Part shown: in pieces, positions 58,684-64,000 of the stretch
Layout of the letters: every line of letters begins with the position of its first letter
Position numbering within the stretch: position 1 is the stretch's first letter
Source: Gigaspora margarita
Taxonomy: Eukaryota; Glomeromycota; Glomeromycetes; Diversisporales; Gigasporaceae
Assembly (NCBI GenBank): GCA_009809945.1
Contig: WTPW01000955.1
Coordinates: 100,842 to 164,841, forward strand
DNA: 64,000 nt
Reading direction: 5' to 3'
The notes under the pieces: generated by a model
What the model saw: only the letters and a program-made list of their open reading frames with translations
What the model was told of the DNA's origin: nothing
Databases searched by the model: none
Translations under genes and position numbers: made by a program

Positions 58684-59140
58684 AAGAGTGAACCCTATGA
58701 TGACCACGAATTGTGTCCCCCTCGATATAATCACCTGAGGATTTTGAGTGGTCAGAAGAGCATAAACACAATCAGATGATACGGGTCAATCACATAACAA
58801 ACAACTAGTTTGTGTAACTATAACGTAAGCGATATCTATACATAAAGACTTTCTAACAATCAACATCAAAAAACCGACCCTAACCCTAACCCTAACCATG
58901 AGGTAACGAAAGCGATATCTATACATAAAGACTTTCTAACAATCAATATCAAAAAACCGACCCTAACTCTAACCCTAACCATGAGGTAAAAAAATTTTTT
59001 TAGTGGTTTTATAGACGCTTAAAGATCATCGATCATAAATGTCACCTGATATTTGTTTACTTTTTTTGCCCAATCAAAACTGTATGTGATTATATCGAGG
59101 GTGATACAATTCGAGATCATCACTGGGTTCACTCTTCTTG
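58684..59140. mobile_element. Inverted-repeat element with duplicated telomere-like core
   Basis: Left arm AGAAGAGTGAACCCTATGAT continuing to CCTCGATATAATCAC (58684-58735); the right arm mirrors it (GTGATTATATCGAGGG..., ACTGGGTTCACTCTTCT, 59088-59138). The core is an 84-bp tandem pair: GCGATATCTATACATAAAGA, CTTTCTAACAATCAA, AAAAAACCGACCC, TAACCCTAACC, ATGAGGTAA (58829 and 58913). It is related to the foldback at 20680-21220 (ATAAA(A)GAC, CCCTAA repeats, TTTTATAGACGC). Confidence 0.65.
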
Positions 59141-59142
59141 AA

Positions 59143-59259
59143 ACTACCCGTGATTTATTAGTAAAATTTTTGGGGCAAAATTGATCGATTCCGATCCAGC
59201 CGACCATGATTCCGATGCACTCCGACGTACCCGGACCCGGAAGTTTGGGGACTTCCCTG
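59143..59259. mobile_element. One end of the CAGG-type Tc1 MITE
   Basis: Matches the reverse complement of 8030-8120: GGGGCAAAATTGATCGATTC, GACCATGATTCCGATGCACT, CCGGAAGTTTGGGGACTTCC, ending CCTG followed by TA (59260-59261). The opposite end was not found, so this is a fragment abutting the telomere-like element. Confidence 0.6.
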
Positions 59260-59604
59260 TATGAGTTATACTCTTAATAATTAATTTCCAAAAGTCAGGT
59301 CGTAGATTTAAATTGACATGTACATTACTGTAAAATACCTAAAAATAAAAAAATCACATAAGAGAACTAACTTCTAATCCTCAAACCGATTACTTTTTTC
59401 AAAAAAAAAATAAGAATTAATGTGTAATTATCTTAATGAATAAATTATATTTTATAAAATAGATATCAAGATTAAAACCTCTTTGTAATTTTTCGGTAAA
59501 AACAAAAGAGTCAATACCGACAAATAATTCCACCCGAAGAACAATTAATACCGTTAAATTTTTGGGTACAATCTAAATTAGTCGTAATTATAATATGAAT
59601 GGCA

Positions 59605-59775
59605 GTAATAAATATTCTGCGCAGCCCATGCATCTTGCAAATGTTATTATTAATGCATGAATATGAAAGAACATCAAGTCAGCATTATGCAGACTACCCA
59701 GAATATATTAGCAGTCTTGAATTTATACTTGGCAGTCTCTTAAAAATTCTGCACAGCGTGCAGGCTGCGCAGTTG
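59605..59775. repeat. Short inverted repeat CTGCGCAGCC
   Basis: ATTCTGCGCAGCCCATGCAT near 59611 is mirrored by CAGCGTGCAGGCTGCGCAG near 59755-59773. It lies in the 5' flank of the F-box/LRR gene, within 150 bp of its start. Possibly a decayed MITE. Confidence 0.45.
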
Positions 59776-59919
59776 CCCAATTCTTGATGATACGTAATCA
59801 CATCCCCTTAAAATGGATTAAAAATTTTTAAATGTTTCACAACATTCATTTTGGCAGTATATATCGGAGATTAAACATTAATGTACTGTACGCACTAAAT
59901 TTTGATCTTTTTTTTCAAT

Positions 59920-61485
59920 ATGATAGCATTACCGAACGAATGCTACTGGATGATATTTAATAACCTCCGGTCTAATTATAATTTATTTTCATGCGCCCTT
60001 GTTAACCGTCATTGGTGTAGAATAGTTATACCAATATTGTGGAGCGATCCAAAAAAACATTTTAAAGATATAAGACTTATAAGAATATTCCTTTTAACGT
60101 TAAATGCTGAAGAACAAGCTCTGTTAATTCCTTTTAAAATTACTCTTCCAAGTCACCCAAAACCGTTATTTGAATATACAAGTTACATCACGCGTGTTAG
60201 CAATGATTTATTTGGTGGAATTAAAAATTGGCTTCATCCTGGTGGATGCAAAACAAGATGTGAGCTGGAAAATGCCATTCAATGTTCTTTGATTGCAATG
60301 TTCCTGCGAATTAGTAAGAATCTTAAACATTTAAGTCTTAATGAAATTATTTGTAATCGAATAATATTTGAAAGTCTTCATGAGAACACTACTGTTACCT
60401 CAATGAGTTTATATTATGTCCATTTCGGTTTTGAGTCAAAAGCAATAGACGAATTAACGAAGATCCTTAATAAAAATTCTACATTGACTTCTATAGACCT
60501 TTCTAATAATCGAATTGGTATTGAAGGTGGGAAGGTATTAGCAAAGTTACTTCACAAGAATACCACGTTGACTTTTTTGAACTTTAACCATAATAATATC
60601 GGCCCAGAAGGAGGAAAAGCATTAGCGTACGCACTTTGTCAAAATACTACACTTGCTTCTTTGAATCTTCGATATAATCATGTTGGATTAGGAGGGAATG
60701 CATTAGCAGATGCGCTTTGCAAGAATACAACATTGACTTCTTTGGATCTTAGTTGTAATAATCTTGGACCAGAAGTAGGAAAAAATCTAGCAAGCGCACT
60801 TTACAAGAACACCACACTGACTTTTTTGAGTCTTTATGGTAATTATCTTGGATCAGAGGAAGGGAAAGCATTAGCGGGTGCACTTTGAAAGAATACTACG
60901 TTAACATCTTTGAATCTTGGAGGTAATAACCTTGGATCAGAGGGAGTAAAGGCATTAGCAGATACACTTTGCAAGAACACTACATTGACTTCTTTATACC
61001 TTTGGGATAATAAACTTGGATTGGAAGGAGAAAAAGCATTAGTAGATGCACTTTGTAAGAACACCACATTGACTTATTTGAATCTTAATGCTAATAATCT
61101 TGGACCAAAAGGAGGAGAAATATTTGCAGATGCACTTTGCAAGAATACTACACTGACTTATTTGTGTCTTTATCATAATGATCTTGGATCAAAAGGCGGA
61201 GAAGCATTAGCAAATGCAATTTGCAAGAATGCTACGCTGATTTCTTTAGATCTTAGCTTGAACAATCTCGGATTAGAAGGAGCAAAAGCATTGGCAAATG
61301 CGCTTTGCAAAAACAATGCCCTGAAAGAATTGAACCTTCAAAGTAATAATCTTGGATCAGATGGAGGAAAAGTATTGGCAGATGCACTTTGCAAAAATAT
61401 TGCACTGACTTCTTTGGATCTTAGTAATAATAATATTAATGTGATTGTAAAGTCAAACAACCAAGATATTATAATATTTCAATAA
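59920..61485 (+). CDS. F-box protein with RNI-type leucine-rich repeats, one in-frame stop
   Basis: Probable substrate adaptor of an SCF-type ubiquitin ligase. The ATG at 59920 is preferred because MIALPNECYWMIFNNL starts the F-box (residues ~3-45, with CALVNRHWCRIVIPILWSDP); an upstream in-frame ATG at 59902 would add MIFFFN. After a ~110-residue linker come 12-13 ribonuclease-inhibitor-type LRRs of 28 residues (consensus TLTSLxLxxNxLGxEGxKAL, then ADALCKNT), mirrored in the DNA as an 84-bp period from ~60390 to 61440. The frame is open throughout except TGA at 60886, where sister repeats have TGC (Cys) of LCKNT. So the gene is either a very recent pseudogene, a two-part gene or a sequence error. 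A downstream ATG at 60910 could start an LRR-only protein. F-box and RNI-LRR genes are expanded in Glomeromycotina. No intron seen. Confidence 0.85.
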
Positions 61486-62110
61486 AATATTATCAGAACA
61501 AGCAATATCTATTTTTGCTATTGATTTAGTTATTGGTCACATTAATGGCATAACACTCACCAATTTTTGCCAATATTGTATATGTATCTTACTAATTTGA
61601 ATAAAAGAACCTAGCTAATTTTGCAAAAATATTATAAAACTATGAAGAAGCGAATAGAAATGTGCTTTTAAATAATAAAAATGGCATGGTTCAAGTAGAG
61701 CTAACTTGCTAAGAAATGAAAAGAAGGTTTAAATAATTTTTTTTTAATGAATTCCTAAATTTAGTTGTTTTTTTTGCAATAATGATGGTAATATAGTTGA
61801 AACCCTATTCTAATTCAATATAACGGATTTATAATGTGCATATTCGTAGATTTTATAAAATTATTTGACCACAATTATCAATATATTTGCTTTAAGATTT
61901 ATATAAAAAATAACCTTTTAATATTCTCTAAATAAGAACTTCATTGTTCAAATTAATTCGTATATTTTTATTTTTCAAAAAAAAAATCTCTGAATTTTTA
62001 TTGGTATTTTAGTAAAAATGGTTTATTTATATAGTACATGAGCCAATCTATATACTTTGATAAGTAAAGTAGCTCCACATTGACCTTTTCTTTTTCTAGC
62101 ATAACTAGAA
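61486..62110. other. 3' flank of the F-box/LRR gene, no gene seen
   Basis: AT-rich, with no credible frame. An AATAAA-like signal (TTTCAATAAAATATTATC, 61477-61494) overlaps the stop of the upstream gene and may serve in 3'-end formation. Confidence 0.4.
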
Positions 62111-62119
62111 TGATATTTG

Positions 62120-62427
62120 TGGTGGCAATCATTTCACCAACAATCACTTCACATATACCGACAAAATTATTCACTGACAAGTTCATTTTACCGACAGTTC
62201 ATTTCACCGAAGCTCATTTCACTGAAAAGTAATTCTGGTCATTGTCATTAGGGTCAGGGTAGGGTCAGGGAAAATTAGGGTCAAAATTAGTGTGCTTTAT
62301 AGAAAACAGCTTGTGGTGAAATGAACTTCGGTGAAATGAACTGTTGGTAAAATGAACTTGTCGATGAATAATTTGTCGGTGAAATGGGGTGTCTGTGAAG
62401 TGATTGTCGGTGAAATAATACGGACCC
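62120..62427. mobile_element. Foldback element of TTCACCGACAA motifs, 9-bp target duplication TGATATTTG
   Basis: TGATATTTG at 62111-62119 and again at 62428-62436. The arms consist of repeated ATTTCACCGA(C)A / T(G)TCGGTGAAAT words: ATTTCACCAACAATCACTTC on the left, GAAGTGATTGTCGGTGAAAT on the right. The unpaired centre carries AGGGTCAGGGTAGGGTCAGG (62250-62270). The 9-bp duplication points to Mutator-type transposition. Confidence 0.78.
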
Positions 62428-62439
62428 TGATATTTGCTA

Positions 62440-62858
62440 GATAATTATGTTTAGTAGTAATATAAGATAATCTAGATTACACTAAACCAGTTCTCTATCC
62501 ATATGGATCCATATATTCTGAATGGATTACACAAAAGTCTGTATAGGTGGTCAACAAAATGCATATTTGAACTGATTAGACAGCTTGAATAGATTGAACA
62601 GATCGAACAGTGGATTTACATATAAATCTTATCATTAAACCGTTTATTATAAAGATGCAATAAAAATTAAACTAAATATGTAATAATTCATGAAGTCGAT
62701 TTATTACATGAGAAGATTTAATAAATTCAATATACAGTTTCCAACTAAACTTTTTGTAACAACCCAAACCATGTGATAATTAGCATCACATTGGCTTTAA
62801 TCTGCTTACCTCCTTATTGTTATGTCAAAACTTAGTTAAAATTATGCGATGCTAATCC
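62440..62858. other. Spacer, no gene seen
   Basis: No gene or element recognised. Short repeated words (GATTGAACAGATCGAACAG near 62592) only. Confidence 0.35.
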
Positions 62859-63914
62859 TCAACGTGATTTGGTTTTACCATGGACGGAAACTACAATAGA
62901 ACAGATTTGTATATTTAAAATAATTGGTCTGTGATCTAATTCAAAGCAATTTGCATACAGATTCAATAGTTTATCTAATATGCTCTCTATTGTCATTCCT
63001 TCAGGTAGATCCATCTGCAAATAAGACATAAAATAAGCCATAACTAATTCCAAATAAAACAAATCAACTATCAACTTTGCAGATGTTTAGAAAGATTTCA
63101 GAAATTATGATAAGAATAGTTTATTGGTAAAGTGAAAATAATAGCTTATTAAATAATATCCAATTTGAAAGTCAATTCATTGACTAAATCAAAATAAATA
63201 AATAAAATTATTTTGTTGATAAACACAAAACAGGCCCCGGATAATTCTAAAAAAGGTACAATTACTAAAACCGGTCATGTTTTTATTAAATTTGAACATT
63301 TATTTGGCACAAACCTTTCTAAATTCTGGTCAAATTAAAATTTAATTTTATTTTGGCCAGATCTAAAAAAAAGTTTGCCCCAAAAAGTGGATAAAATGTC
63401 TGAAAATTTACTTATTAACTCAACTCATCCTTCTGTTAGTATTATCCGGGGCCCTCATGAAACCCTCTGAAATATAGAAAAATCAAATTAATGTTCACTT
63501 ATCTTGTAAATAATAATGCAGTTATTTCTCAGAGTAGTTATTACTTGCGGATTATAGCAATGACATAGAGGTTGTACTATCTGAGGTCTATGTATTGCTA
63601 TAAGGTGGGTGCTATGAGTGAAGCAATATGCTGTGAATGAGAAGTATGTAGTATGTCATTCGAGTTGAGTAAAGTCAACAGATCGAAAAGATGCTAAGCA
63701 TGTTGATGCGCATCGTGGAACCGTCAACCAGAACAAATCCGGTCCAGATAATCAAAGGAGGTGAGTATGATTTGAATAACTTTCCATAAACAGTAATCAC
63801 TAACTTGATAAAGGCAGCAATGAGAACAAAGATAAATCCGTGGGAAACGCAAACTGGCCTTACGCCAACGATTGCTCGCTCAACTGCGACAGACCACAAG
63901 TTGCGATACAGCAT
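62859..63914 (-). CDS. Weak candidate for a spliced minus-strand gene at the window edge
   Basis: Unrecognised. A minus-strand exon 63014-62859 follows a good acceptor (TTATTTGCAG) and reads MDLPEGMTIESILDKLLNLY onward to VVSVHGKTKSR, 51 residues. A possible first exon, 63914-63864, reads MLYRNLWSVAVERAIVG and ends at a GTAAGG donor in the right phase. The joint product would be only 68 aa, and other exons may lie between or beyond the window. The proposed intron contains the MITE at 63233-63453. No domain, no homology and no conserved motif support it; treat as a hypothesis. Confidence 0.18.
63233..63453. mobile_element. 221-bp MITE with GGCCCCGGATAAT ends
   Basis: The left end GGCCCCGGATAATTCTA is mirrored by the right end (minus strand GGCCCCGGATAATACTAAC). 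The interior is AT-rich with no frame. The flanking duplication is not clear. Confidence 0.65.
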
Positions 63915-64000
63915 CGACAAAGAAGCGTTAAAGATTTATTAAAAAAGCTTAGAATATTGCGAGCGATTCTGATCATCATAACATTATTCCATTCTACAAA

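Noticed and set aside
60390-61440. Non-coding 84-bp satellite
   Set aside because: The 84-bp period is exactly 28 codons of an RNI-type LRR in one open frame, so the repetition is coding.

Overview
The window looks like a fungal nuclear contig, most likely from an arbuscular mycorrhizal fungus (Glomeromycotina, perhaps a large-genome lineage such as Gigasporaceae). This is inferred from four things: very AT-rich DNA, a fungal NirB/NirD-type nitrite reductase with two introns of about 80 bp, an F-box plus RNI-type leucine-rich-repeat protein of the kind expanded in these fungi, and an exceptional load of nested transposons. No database search was possible, so species and family names rest on recognised motifs.

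Layout. 0-7.3 kb: the one clear metabolic host gene, NAD(P)H nitrite reductase (1358-4594, three exons). It is interrupted by two frame shifts, preceded by a cluster of GATA-factor sites, and flanked on both sides by inverted copies of a roughly 300-bp sequence. 7.9-10 kb: Tc1/mariner-type and TTAA-flanked MITEs and a decayed IS630/Tc1-type transposase. 10.4-16.6 kb: a 6.2-kb Mutator-like element with 8-bp target duplication and a nearly intact transposase frame containing an in-frame intron, itself invaded by smaller elements. 17-49 kb: a gene-poor sea of short non-autonomous elements. It holds about eight hAT-like elements with 8-bp target duplications, TA-flanked MITEs, long foldback palindromes (several with telomere-like CCCTAA/TTAGGG motifs in the arms), two tRNA-derived SINE families and satellite or low-complexity tracts. 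49.4-50.6 kb: a satellite of about 400-bp units. 51.2-56.6 kb: a decayed Helitron Rep-helicase gene carrying two cleanly inserted TA-flanked MITEs. 56.9-58.1 kb, minus strand: a decayed gene of a probable OB-fold family, convergent with the Helitron gene. 59.9-61.5 kb: an F-box/LRR gene with one in-frame stop. 62-64 kb: a foldback element with 9-bp target duplication, another MITE and a weak candidate for a minus-strand gene at the edge.

How the parts work together. Apart from nitrite assimilation and a possible ubiquitin-ligase adaptor, almost everything is transposon biology. Element boundaries are well supported because many terminal inverted repeats and target duplications can be read directly, and several nestings give relative ages: MITEs into the Helitron, a hAT MITE into the Mutator element, a foldback into a hAT MITE, and a palindrome into an older inverted repeat. 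No retrovirus-like, Polinton-like or viral coding sequence was recognised.
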